Shown piece after piece: positions 15,876 to 23,165 of a stretch of 64,000 nucleotides of DNA. Below the pieces are notes generated by a model that did not search any database, was not told the DNA's origin, and saw nothing but the letters and a program-made list of their open reading frames with translations. Source of the stretch: Chloroflexaceae bacterium (GTDB lineage Bacteria > Chloroflexota > Chloroflexia > Chloroflexales > Chloroflexaceae); contig JANWYD010000010.1 in assembly GCA_025057155.1 (NCBI GenBank), positions 124,001 through 188,000 on the forward strand, in the 5' to 3' direction. Position 1 is the stretch's first letter. Each line of letters starts with the position of its first letter. The position numbers were made by a program, and so were the translations under genes.

Positions 15876-16110
15876 GCTGAACTTCGAGAGGTCCCGGGAG
15901 GGTACGGGTCTCGTCGCTCCCGCCCCCTCCCCAACCCTCCCCCGCCGGGGGAGAGAACCTTGCTCCTCCCCCAACGGTGGGAGGGTGGGAGGAGGGTGGA
16001 TCGGTACAGGACCCTGACGGAAGCATGGCTCTTTTGCAATCATCTCTCATCGTGGCGCGCGGATCGCTAATCGGCGCGCCGCCCGGCCCGTACCGGCTAG
16101 CAGGCTCGCT
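15876..16110. other. sufD-sufS spacer with C/G-rich inverted arms
   Basis: A 235-bp gap breaks the operon. CCCCTCCCCAACCCTCCC (about 15922-15939) faces GGTGGGAGGGTGGGAGGA (15973-15990), a long imperfect hairpin of the same style as at 5058-5137. No second promoter was found. Confidence 0.45.
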
Positions 16111-17349
16111 ATGTCTATTCTCTCCCAGTTTGACGTGCTCGCCATCCGGCGCGAGTTTCCCATCCTTCAGCAGGAGGTTAACGGCAAGCTCGTGGCTTTC
16201 CTCGACAGCGCCGCCTCCTCGCAGAAGCCGCGCCAGGTGATTGACTGCCTTGAAGACTTCTACCGGCGCTACAACGCCAACGTGCACCGGGGCATCTACA
16301 AGTTCAGCGAAGAGGCCACCTTCGCCTACGAGCGGTCCCGCGGCAAGGTGGCGCGCTTCATCGGCGCCGCTTCGCCGCGCGAGCTGGTCTTTACGCGCAA
16401 CGCGACCGAGGCGGTCAACCTGGTGGCTCGCGCCTGGGGCGATGCTACTCTGCGTCCTGGCGACCGCATCCTGCTCACGCTGATGGAGCACCATTCCAAT
16501 ATCGTCCCCTGGCAGATGCTTGCTGAGCGTGTGGGCGCGAAGCTCGATTACCTGAACCTCGACAGCGAGGGCCGCCTGGCGCTGGAGGAACTGGACGCGA
16601 AGCTCACCGAGCGCACTCGCCTGGTGGCGGTGACGCACCAGTCAAATGTACTGGGCACGATCAACCCGGTGACCTATCTGGCCCGGCGCGCCCATGCCGT
16701 CGGCGCGAAGCTGCTGGTGGACGGAGCGCAGAGCGTGCCGCACATGCCGGTGAACGTGCAGGAACTGGAGTGTGACTTCCTGGTCTTCAGCGGCCATAAG
16801 ATGTGCGGCCCGACCGGCATCGGCGGGCTGTGGGCGCGCCGCGAGATCCTCGAAGCCATGCCGCCCTTCCTCGGCGGCGGCTCGATGATCAAGGTAGTGG
16901 AACTCGACCACAGCACCTACGCCGATGTGCCGGCGCGCTTCGAGGCCGGGACGCCGGCGATCGCCGAGGCGATCGCCCTGGGTGAAGCGGTGGACTTCCT
17001 CAACCGCGTGGGGATGCAGGCCATTCGCCGGCACGAGCTTGAATTGCTGGGTTACGCCCTGGGGCGTCTGGCCGAGGTGTCGGGGCTGACCATTCACGGT
17101 CCGCACAGCACCGATCAGCGTGGCGGGGTGATCAGCTTCACCCTGGCAGGCGTGCATCCTCACGATGTGGCCGCGGTGCTTGACAGCGAAGGCGTTGCGG
17201 TGCGTGCGGGGCACCACTGCGCCCAGCCGCTTCACCGCCATCTTGATGTTCCAGCCACCACCAGGGCCAGTTTCTACATCTATAATACAGCGGAGGAGAT
17301 TGACCGGCTGGTCGCGGGCCTGGAGAAGGCGAAGCGCCTGTTCGCCTGA
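16111..17349 (+). CDS. sufS: SufS cysteine desulfurase
   Basis: 412 residues, a class V PLP enzyme of the group II (SufS) type. The PLP lysine is Lys230 in FSGHKMCGP, and the persulfide-forming cysteine is Cys370 in VRAGHHCAQP. The N-terminal DSAASSQKP and middle EHHSNIVPW and THQSNVLG are family hallmarks. It takes sulfur from L-cysteine and passes it as a persulfide, normally to the SufU encoded eight bases downstream. The tight sufS-sufU pairing is as in Gram-positive SUF systems. Confidence 0.96.
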   Translation: MSILSQFDVLAIRREFPILQQEVNGKLVAFLDSAASSQKPRQVIDCLEDFYRRYNANVHRGIYKFSEEATFAYERSRGKVARFIGAASPRELVFTRNATEAVNLVARAWGDATLRPGDRILLTLMEHHSNIVPWQMLAERVGAKLDYLNLDSEGRLALEELDAKLTERTRLVAVTHQSNVLGTINPVTYLARRAHAVGAKLLVDGAQSVPHMPVNVQELECDFLVFSGHKMCGPTGIGGLWARREILEAMPPFLGGGSMIKVVELDHSTYADVPARFEAGTPAIAEAIALGEAVDFLNRVGMQAIRRHELELLGYALGRLAEVSGLTIHGPHSTDQRGGVISFTLAGVHPHDVAAVLDSEGVAVRAGHHCAQPLHRHLDVPATTRASFYIYNTAEEIDRLVAGLEKAKRLFA

Positions 17350-17357
17350 GGTGTGGA

Positions 17358-17753
17358 ATGGAAGATATCTATCGCGAGCAGATCCTCGAGCATGCCCGCT
17401 ATCCCCGCAACTACGGCACGCTCGAACACCCGACCATCAGCCACGAGGAGTACAACCCCCTCTGTGGCGACCGGGTGCGCATTGATCTGCTGATTGAAGA
17501 TGGGGTGATCGCCGATGTGCGCTTCAGCGGCAAGGGCTGCGCCATCAGCCAGGCTTCGGCCTCGATGCTCACCGACGAGATCAAAGGCATGAACGTTGAA
17601 AGGGCCAGAGCCTTCAGCAAAGACGATCTGCTTATGCTGATCGGCATTCCGCTTAATAAAAATCCCACCCGTCTCAAGTGCGCCCTTCTCGCGCTCAAGG
17701 CGCTCAAGGCCGGGCTGTACGGAGTGGGGTCGGTGGATGTTGATGACGCGTAG
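17358..17753 (+). CDS. sufU: SufU sulfur-transfer protein
   Basis: 131 residues. The three zinc/sulfur cysteines are Cys36 (CGDR, with Asp38), Cys61 (GKGCAIS) and Cys108 (RLKCA). SufU of Bacillus is a zinc protein that accepts persulfide sulfur from SufS, and this gene follows sufS by eight bases. The region before the last Cys is a little shorter than I would expect for a Bacillus-type SufU. The TAG stop forms the first bases of an R4 hairpin (17751-17789). Confidence 0.93.
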   Translation: MEDIYREQILEHARYPRNYGTLEHPTISHEEYNPLCGDRVRIDLLIEDGVIADVRFSGKGCAISQASASMLTDEIKGMNVERARAFSKDDLLMLIGIPLNKNPTRLKCALLALKALKAGLYGVGSVDVDDA

Positions 17754-17789
17754 GGCCGAAGCAACAGCTACGCCGCTGCTTCGGTCCTA
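17751..17789. repeat. R4 hairpin overlapping the sufU stop codon
   Basis: TAGGGCCGAAGCA (17751-17763) pairs with TGCTTCGGTCCTA (17777-17789), one G-T pair, around a 13-nt loop. The first three bases are the sufU stop. Its twin is at 10761-10799. Confidence 0.75.
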
Positions 17790-17870
17790 CCGGGGCGTGA
17801 CATATGACAATCAGCCGGTGCGCGCCGAACAATGGATAATGACGCATAACCATTACTGAGGAGGATATGC

Positions 17871-19286
17871 ATGGTTGCCGAGGCGGTCAATCTCCAGTTT
17901 GACTATAGCAAGTATGGTTTCCGCAACGAAGAGAACTACCTCTACAAGGCCCCGAAGGGTCTGAATGAGAAGATTGTGCGCGAGCTTTCGGGGATGAAGG
18001 GCGAGCCGGAGTGGATGCTGAAGCGCCGGCTGAAGGCCCTGGAGATCTTTAACCAGAAGCCGACTCCGCTCAGCGGCATGTGGGCCAACCCGGAACTGGC
18101 CGAGTTGAACTACGACGACATCCACTACTACGTGCGCGCTGGCGAGCGCCCGCAGACCGACTGGGACGCCGTGCCCCAGGAGATCAAGAACACCTTTGAG
18201 CGCCTGGGCATTCCCGAGGCCGAGCGCAAGTTCCTGGCCGGCGTGGGGGCGCAGTATGAGTCGGAGGTGGTCTACCACTCGTTGCGCGAAGAGTGGTCAA
18301 AACAGGGGGTGATCTTCCTCGACACTGATACGGCGCTCAAGGAGTACCCCGAGCTGTTCAAGCAGTACTTCGGCACGATCGTGCCCGCCGCCGATAACAA
18401 GTACGCTGCGCTCAACACCGCGGTCTGGTCGGGCGGATCGTTCGTCTACGTGCCCGCCGGGGTCAAGGTGGATATTCCGCTCCAGGCCTACTTCCGCATC
18501 AACGCGGAGAACATGGGCCAGTTCGAGCGCACGCTGATCATCATCGAAGAGGGCGCCGAGGCCCACTACATCGAAGGCTGCACCGCGCCGATCTACTCCA
18601 CCAACTCGCTGCACTCGGCGGTGGTCGAGGTGATCGTGAAGAAGGGCGGCAAGTTCCGCTATACCACTATTCAGAACTGGGCCAACAACATCTTCAACCT
18701 GGTTACCAAGCGCGCCGTGGCCTACGAAGAGGCCAGCATGGAGTGGGTGGACGGCAATATCGGCTCCAAGCTGACGATGAAGTACCCCTCGGTCTACCTG
18801 ATGGGGCGCAAGGCCCGCGGCGAGGTGTTGAGCGTGGCCTACGCCAGTAAGGGCCAGCACCAGGACGCCGGGGCGAAGATGGTCCACATCGCCCCCGAAA
18901 CCACTAGTCGCATCACCAATAAGTCGGTGAGCAAGGATGGCGGCAAGACCACCTACCGCGGTCTGGCCAAGGTGGCCCGCGGCGCCTACGGCGCGAAGAT
19001 CAACGTGAACTGCGACGCGCTCATCCTTGACGAGCGCTCGGCCTCCGACACCATCCCCTTCATCGAGATCGAGGAGGATCGCTGCACCCTGGCCCACGAG
19101 GCCACCGTCGGGCGCATCGGCGAGGAGCAGCTCTTCTACCTGATGAGCCGTGGCCTGCCCGAAGCCGATGCGCTCTCGATGATCGTCCTCGGCTTCATGG
19201 AGCCGTTCACCCGCGAACTGCCCATGGAGTACGCCGTGGAACTGAACCGCCTCATCCAGATGGAGATGGAGGGGTCGGTCGGGTAA
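17871..19286 (+). CDS. sufB: SufB, SUF scaffold subunit
   Basis: 471 residues, the full length of the family. Signature stretches are clear: [37 protein letters not shown] (containing the conserved Cys), [14 protein letters not shown], and the C-terminal [20 protein letters not shown]. SufB is the main scaffold on which the Fe-S cluster is built within SufBC2D. GAGGAGG lies just before the ATG. The gene follows sufU after a 117-bp gap with a hairpin; it is followed 67 bp later by a Rieske ferredoxin. sufB being last among the suf genes, separate from sufC-sufD, is a notable order. Confidence 0.97.
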   Translation: MVAEAVNLQFDYSKYGFRNEENYLYKAPKGLNEKIVRELSGMKGEPEWMLKRRLKALEIFNQKPTPLSGMWANPELAELNYDDIHYYVRAGERPQTDWDAVPQEIKNTFERLGIPEAERKFLAGVGAQYESEVVYHSLREEWSKQGVIFLDTDTALKEYPELFKQYFGTIVPAADNKYAALNTAVWSGGSFVYVPAGVKVDIPLQAYFRINAENMGQFERTLIIIEEGAEAHYIEGCTAPIYSTNSLHSAVVEVIVKKGGKFRYTTIQNWANNIFNLVTKRAVAYEEASMEWVDGNIGSKLTMKYPSVYLMGRKARGEVLSVAYASKGQHQDAGAKMVHIAPETTSRITNKSVSKDGGKTTYRGLAKVARGAYGAKINVNCDALILDERSASDTIPFIEIEEDRCTLAHEATVGRIGEEQLFYLMSRGLPEADALSMIVLGFMEPFTRELPMEYAVELNRLIQMEMEGSVG

Positions 19287-19314
19287 AGAGCTGGCCGGAT
19301 GACATAGGGTGGGG

Positions 19315-19335
19315 CAACCTTCAGGGTTGCCCCCC
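19315..19335. repeat. GGGGCAACC/GGGTTGCCCC hairpin (family R3)
   Basis: GGGGCAACC-TTCA-GGGTTGCCCC between sufB and the Rieske gene, ending about 20 bp before the latter's ATG. It resembles 24336-24360 and could reduce read-through. Confidence 0.6.
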
Positions 19336-19353
19336 TGGAACCACCAGGCGCTT

Positions 19354-19671
19354 ATGCCAAACATCACCATTGCAACCCTGGCCGATCTTCCCGACGGGAC
19401 GGGACGGGCCTTCGAGGTCAACGGGCGGCGCATCGCCGTGTTTCGCGTCGCCGATGAGGTGTACGCGATTGACGATACCTGCTCTCACGCCGAGGCGTCC
19501 CTCAGCGCGGGCGAGTTCGATCCCGACGAGCTGTGCGTTGAGTGCCCGCTGCACGGCTCGCTATTCGATGTGCGCACCGGCGCTCCTCGCACCCTCCCCG
19601 CCTTTGAGCCGGTCGCCGCCTACCGCGCCTTCATCCAGGGCGACGCCATATTTCTTGAGTATCCAGAGTAA
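19354..19671 (+). CDS. Rieske-type [2Fe-2S] ferredoxin
   Basis: 105 residues from ATG 19354; an upstream extension to 19309 runs through a repeat and is unlikely. The Rieske ligands are Cys43-X-His45 (CSHAE) and Cys64-X2-His67 (CPLHG), 18 residues apart, as in soluble NirD/BphF-like ferredoxins. There is no signal peptide, so it is cytoplasmic. It may carry electrons to an oxygenase or reductase, or to the SUF machinery; small Rieske proteins often sit at the end of suf operons. No oxygenase is encoded near, which favours the latter. Confidence 0.93.
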   Translation: MPNITIATLADLPDGTGRAFEVNGRRIAVFRVADEVYAIDDTCSHAEASLSAGEFDPDELCVECPLHGSLFDVRTGAPRTLPAFEPVAAYRAFIQGDAIFLEYPE

Positions 19672-19675
19672 CAAC

Positions 19676-19704
19676 TTGACTAAACCCGGCGCCGGGGCTA
19701 CAAT
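19676..19704 (+). promoter_or_regulatory. Promoter with palindrome in the spacer, upstream of the rhodanese gene
   Basis: TTGACT (19676-19681), a 17-nt spacer, TACAAT (19699-19704). The spacer holds a perfect 12-bp palindrome CCCGGCGCCGGG (19685-19696), which would be well placed for a repressor or a MerR-type activator. The start would lie near 19711, 36 bases before the ATG at 19747. Confidence 0.7.
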
Positions 19705-19746
19705 GGGTGCATGCCGATAACAGCGTCGAGTGTAAAGGAGCATGCG

Positions 19747-20598
19747 ATGAGCGGCTACGCCCATCCCGAAGTGCTGGTTGATACCGCCTGGGTCGCCGAC
19801 CACCTGAATGACCCCAGGGTGCGCATCGTCGAGAGCAACGAGGATGTTCTGCTGTACGATACCGGCCATATCCCCGGCGCGGTGAAGCTTGACTGGATGA
19901 CCGATCTGAACGATCCGGTGGTGCGTGACTATCTGGATGCCGAACGCTTCGCCGAGGTGGTGGCGAGCAAGGGCATTTCCAATGATACTACGGTGGTCTT
20001 CTACGGCGATAAGCATAACTGGTGGGCCACCTACGCCTTCTGGGTCTTCAAGCTCTTTGGCCACCAGGACGCGCGTATTCTGAATGGCGGGCGAGCTAAA
20101 TGGATTATGGAAGGGCGCGAACTGACCCGCGAGGTTCCCTCCTATCCCCGCGGCGTGTACGTTGCGCCGCCTCGCGATGACACCACCATTCGCGCCTTCC
20201 GCGACCAGGTGCTGGCCCATATCAAGCGTCCCTCCGGCGTGGCGCTGGTGGACGTGCGCAGCCCGCAGGAGTTCACCGGTGAGCGCACCCATATGCCGGA
20301 GTACCCCCAGGAGGGCGCCCTGCGCGGCGGCCACATTCCCACTGCTGTCAACATTCCCTGGGCCCAGGCCGTGCGCGAGGATAGCACCTTCAAGAGCCCC
20401 GAGGAGTTGCGCGCGCTCTATGAGGGCAAGGGGATTACGCCCGATAAGGATATCATCGCCTACTGCCGTATCGGCGAGCGGTCCAGCCATACCTGGTTCG
20501 TGCTTACCTACCTGCTTGGCTATCCTCAGGTCCGCAACTACGATGGGAGCTGGACCGAGTGGGGCAATGCCGTGGGCCTGCCGATCGAGAAGGGCTAG
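19747..20598 (+). CDS. Sulfurtransferase, tandem rhodanese domains
   Basis: 283 residues from ATG 19747, which has AAAGGAG six to eleven bases upstream; an ATG at 19711 coincides with the transcription start. Two rhodanese domains are seen. The N-terminal one (about 10-130) lacks a catalytic cysteine, and the C-terminal one has Cys240 in [12 protein letters not shown]. This is the arrangement of thiosulfate:cyanide sulfurtransferases (SseA-like). It moves sulfane sulfur from thiosulfate or 3-mercaptopyruvate to acceptors. It starts the second half of the sulfur block, before a NifU-like scaffold and the cysteine genes, and has its own promoter. Confidence 0.92.
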   Translation: MSGYAHPEVLVDTAWVADHLNDPRVRIVESNEDVLLYDTGHIPGAVKLDWMTDLNDPVVRDYLDAERFAEVVASKGISNDTTVVFYGDKHNWWATYAFWVFKLFGHQDARILNGGRAKWIMEGRELTREVPSYPRGVYVAPPRDDTTIRAFRDQVLAHIKRPSGVALVDVRSPQEFTGERTHMPEYPQEGALRGGHIPTAVNIPWAQAVREDSTFKSPEELRALYEGKGITPDKDIIAYCRIGERSSHTWFVLTYLLGYPQVRNYDGSWTEWGNAVGLPIEKG

Positions 20599-20739
20599 CG
20601 CCAAGGCCCCTATAGGGGCGCTGGCATAGAGTGGCCATTGCGGTTCTGGGCGCCTGCTCGAGCGTCAATCAGACTACGTCCGCGTCCAGATGAGCCGCGG
20701 CCAATCCACAATCTCAAATCCAAAATCAAAAATCGCAGT

Positions 20740-21153
20740 ATGGACCGCCAGGCGATCATCGAACGGCTGCTCGATCACTACGAACATCCCCGCTATCACG
20801 GCCCATTGGCCGATGCCGACGTGATCGTCCCTGGCGGCATTCCCGACTGTGGCGATCAGGTGACGATCTATCTCAAGGTTGATCCGGGGCGCGAGCGAGT
20901 GGCAGCGCTGCGCTTCGAGGGCCAGGGGTGCAGCGTGAGCCAGGCCGCCGCTTCAATTCTGGCCGAGACGCTCCAGGACGCTGCGCTGGCGGCCATCGAG
21001 GCCCTTGATGACGCTGCGGTCCTCGATCTGGTCGGCTACGAAGTCGCCCGTGCTCGTCCTCGCTGCGCCACCCTGGCCCTGCACACCCTTCGGGCCGCCG
21101 TGCGGGCCTACCGGCGCCGGCAGCGCCAGGCGCCCTTCCAGGAGACGCGATGA
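20740..21153 (+). CDS. Second NifU/SufU-like Fe-S scaffold protein
   Basis: 137 residues from ATG 20740. Cys37 (CGDQ, with Asp39), Cys64 (GQGCSVS) and Cys109 (RPRCA) match the three cysteines of the SufU/IscU fold, and HYEHPRYHGPL near the start matches the family. It is clearly different from the SufU at 17358 and lacks a C-terminal Nfu domain. The last codons overlap the cysM start (ATGA), so the two are translationally coupled. Together they suggest it handles sulfur or clusters in connection with cysteine synthesis rather than serving sufS. Upstream lie A/T-rich R5 repeats. Confidence 0.85.
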   Translation: MDRQAIIERLLDHYEHPRYHGPLADADVIVPGGIPDCGDQVTIYLKVDPGRERVAALRFEGQGCSVSQAAASILAETLQDAALAAIEALDDAAVLDLVGYEVARARPRCATLALHTLRAAVRAYRRRQRQAPFQETR

Positions 21154-22079
21154 CCACGGCCCTCGATCTGATCGGTGAGACGCCCCTGCTCCGGCTCACC
21201 TGCCTGAACGCCGACCTGCCGCCCGGCGTGGAACTCTACGCCAAGGCGGAGTGGTACAACCTCGGCGGCTCGGTCAAGGATCGCCCGGCGCTGTGGATGA
21301 TCCGCGACGGCGAACGCCGGGGCCTGCTGCGCCCCGGGATGCGCATCGCCGATGCCACCAGCGGCAACACCGGCATCGCCTATGCCACTATCGGTGCGGC
21401 CCTGGGTTACGGCGTGACCCTGGCGCTGCCGGCCAACGCCAGCCCCGAACGCCAGCGCACCCTGCGCGCCCTCGGTGCCACGCTCATCCTCACCGACCCC
21501 GCCGAGGGCATGGACCTGGCAATTGCCACTATTCGCCAGCTCGTAGCACGCGAGCCTGAACGCTACTTCTATCCCGACCAGTACAGCAATCCCGCCAATC
21601 CCCAGGCGCACTACGAGACTACCGGGCCGGAGATCTGGCGTCAGACTGGCGGCCGGGTGACCCACTTCGTCGCCGCTCTGGGCACCAGCGGCACCTTCAT
21701 GGGCGTCACCCGGCGCCTGCGCGAGCTGAACCCCGCCCTGCAGGCTATCGCCGTGCAGCCCGATAGTCCCTACCACGCCCTGGAGGGAGTGAAGCACATG
21801 GCTTCGACGCGCCTCGTTCCGGCGATCTACGACCCGGGGACGCCCGACGCCATTCTGGAGGTGAGCAGCGAGGCCGCCTTTGCTATGGCCCGGCGCCTGG
21901 CTCGCGAGGAGGGGCTGCTGGTCGGCATCTCGGCGGCCGCCAATGTCACCGCCGCGCTACAGGTGGCCCGCGACCTGCGCTCCGGCGTGGTGGTGACCAT
22001 CCTCTGCGACAGCGCCAATCGCTACCTTAGCGAACGCTTCTGGGAGGAGCCGGGCTTCGAGCAGGGCAGCGGGATCTAA
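21150..22079 (+). CDS. cysM: Cysteine synthase, CysM-like PLP enzyme
   Basis: 309 residues, fold type II PLP family. The PLP lysine is Lys43 in GGSVKDRPA, and the phosphate loop is TSGNTG (about 70-75). GTSGTFMGV lies later. In Mycobacterium tuberculosis a CysM of this type uses O-phosphoserine and a thiocarboxylated carrier protein (CysO) to make cysteine. The genes for a CysO-like carrier, a Mec-like JAMM peptidase and a MoeZ-like activating enzyme follow here, which supports the same use. The start overlaps the stop of the NifU-like gene. Confidence 0.88.
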   Translation: MTTALDLIGETPLLRLTCLNADLPPGVELYAKAEWYNLGGSVKDRPALWMIRDGERRGLLRPGMRIADATSGNTGIAYATIGAALGYGVTLALPANASPERQRTLRALGATLILTDPAEGMDLAIATIRQLVAREPERYFYPDQYSNPANPQAHYETTGPEIWRQTGGRVTHFVAALGTSGTFMGVTRRLRELNPALQAIAVQPDSPYHALEGVKHMASTRLVPAIYDPGTPDAILEVSSEAAFAMARRLAREEGLLVGISAAANVTAALQVARDLRSGVVVTILCDSANRYLSERFWEEPGFEQGSGI

Positions 22080-22080
22080 T

Positions 22081-22118
22081 GCCATTTTGGATTGTGGATT
22101 GTGGATTTTGGATTGCTG
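22081..22118. repeat. R5 TTTTGGATTGTGGATT repeat
   Basis: Three tandem units of TGGATTTTGGATT type after the cysM stop, matching copies at 13609-13642 and, reversed, at 8884-8915 and 20704-20735. Confidence 0.7.
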
Positions 22119-22218
22119 AATATGGCTTCCCAGTGAAATCAGGCGATCACATGCATGCACCGTATTGAGTATTGAGAGTGACCTGCTCGCCCAGACTCTC
22201 CATATGCTGGAACCGGGA

Positions 22219-22701
22219 ATGACACGCCCTATCCTCACCCTTTCACCCGCCGTCGCGGCGGCGATCGCGGCCCACGCCGAGGCAACTTACCCCGACGAGT
22301 GCGTCGGCTTGCTGCTGGGGCGCCTGGAGGGCGCCGCGAAGCTGGCTCTCGAAGCCTTTCCGGTGGAGAACCGCTGGAGTGGTCAGGTGCAGCTCAGCTC
22401 GAGCGATGATCCCACCTCGCGGCGCGATCGCTTCTACCTCGACCCCCGCGACTATCTGCGCGCCGACCGCGCGGCGACGGCGCGGGGCCTCGAAATCGTC
22501 GGCTGTTACCATTCCCACCCCGACGCGCCCGCCACCCCCTCCGAGCGCGATCGCGTCGGCGCGCAGGCCATTGGCGGCTCGACGTTCGCCTTTGTCATTC
22601 AAGCCGTGCGCCAGGGCCGCGCCGCCGAGGTGACAAGCTGGCTGCTGGTGGATGCCGGGGCGCGTTTTGAAGCCGAAGAGGTGATTATTGCCGGGATGTG
22701 A
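22219..22701 (+). CDS. mec: JAMM (M67) metallopeptidase, Mec-like
   Basis: 160 residues from ATG 22219; ATG 22204 and TTG 22165 are in frame and the start is uncertain, since none has a strong ribosome site. The JAMM zinc site is complete: Glu27 in PDECVGLL, His98 and His100 (HSH), then Ser108 and Asp111 (H-X-H-X7-S-X2-D). In actinobacteria the Mec peptidase releases newly made cysteine from the C-terminus of CysO; other bacterial JAMM enzymes trim C-terminal residues from ubiquitin-like sulfur carriers. The carrier encoded next ends in GGGR, so both jobs are possible here. Confidence 0.88.
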   Translation: MTRPILTLSPAVAAAIAAHAEATYPDECVGLLLGRLEGAAKLALEAFPVENRWSGQVQLSSSDDPTSRRDRFYLDPRDYLRADRAATARGLEIVGCYHSHPDAPATPSERDRVGAQAIGGSTFAFVIQAVRQGRAAEVTSWLLVDAGARFEAEEVIIAGM

Positions 22702-22704
22702 CAT

Positions 22705-22853
22705 AACAACGAGACTTCTCCTGCGAGGGGAGGCTCGGAGGGGCGCAGCCCCTCCGAAGCCCCCTCTGCGGCGCGGCGAAGCTGCGCCGCAAAGGGAACG
22801 GTTGCGGGGGCCGCCGGCCCCCGCAATCCCCGTCGAGACGAAGTCTTGTTGTC
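22705..22853. repeat. ~150-bp composite palindromic element with three nested hairpins
   Basis: Outer arms AACAACGAGACTTC (22705-22718) and GAAGTCTTGTTGTC (22840-22853) match at 12 of 14 positions as an inverted repeat. Inside are three strong stems in a row: TCGGAGGGG-CGCAG-CCCCTCCGA (22735-22757), a TGCGGCGC... stem with one wobble pair (22767-22791), and an 11-bp TTGCGGGGGCC stem (22802-22826). It fills the gap between mec and the carrier gene and looks like a BIME-like or miniature mobile element. It would also strongly affect the mRNA between the two genes. Confidence 0.65.
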
Positions 22854-22883
22854 GATCAAACCAGTAGTAAGGAGTGTTAACCT

Positions 22884-23165
22884 ATGCCCGTAACCATAAC
22901 CATCCCCACCGCGTTACGCGAGTATGCCGGCGGCAATGCCCAGGTGCAACTGGAAGCTGACACGGTTGGCGCACTGCTGCGCGGCCTGGTCGAACTGCAT
23001 CCTGCTCTGGGCCGGCACCTCTTCGCCGAGGATGGCCGCTTGCGCAGCTTTGTCAACATCTATGTCGACGATGAGGATATTCGCTTCCTCCAGGGTGAAG
23101 AAACCCCCCTCAGCGCCGGTGAGACGGTGTCAATCATTCCTGCCATCGCGGGAGGAGGCCGATGA
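22884..23165 (+). CDS. cysO: CysO/MoaD-like ubiquitin-fold sulfur carrier
   Basis: 93 residues with the beta-grasp carrier layout of MoaD/ThiS/CysO: VTITIPTALREYAG at the start, a helix LLRGLVELHPALGRHLF, RSFVNIYVDDEDIR and ETVSIIPAIAGG at the end. The glycine tail is not terminal: the protein ends GGGR. The final Arg comes from the CGATGA overlap with the next gene's ATG. Carriers work only with a free C-terminal GG, so trimming by the nearby JAMM peptidase is likely. GTAAGGAG precedes the start. The cysM/mec/moeZ context favours cysteine synthesis over molybdopterin. Confidence 0.87.
   Translation: MPVTITIPTALREYAGGNAQVQLEADTVGALLRGLVELHPALGRHLFAEDGRLRSFVNIYVDDEDIRFLQGEETPLSAGETVSIIPAIAGGGR

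Noticed and set aside
13833-16043. 736-residue open frame on the minus strand opposite sufC and sufD
   Set aside because: It is a shadow of high-GC coding DNA; the plus-strand sufC and sufD carry all the family motifs, and the antisense translation is Gly/Ala/Arg/His-rich with no domain.
22884-23165. ThiS or MoaD for thiamine or molybdopterin synthesis
   Set aside because: No thiG, thiF-only or moaE gene is near, whereas cysM, a JAMM peptidase and a MoeZ-type enzyme are; CysO-like use is the better fit.
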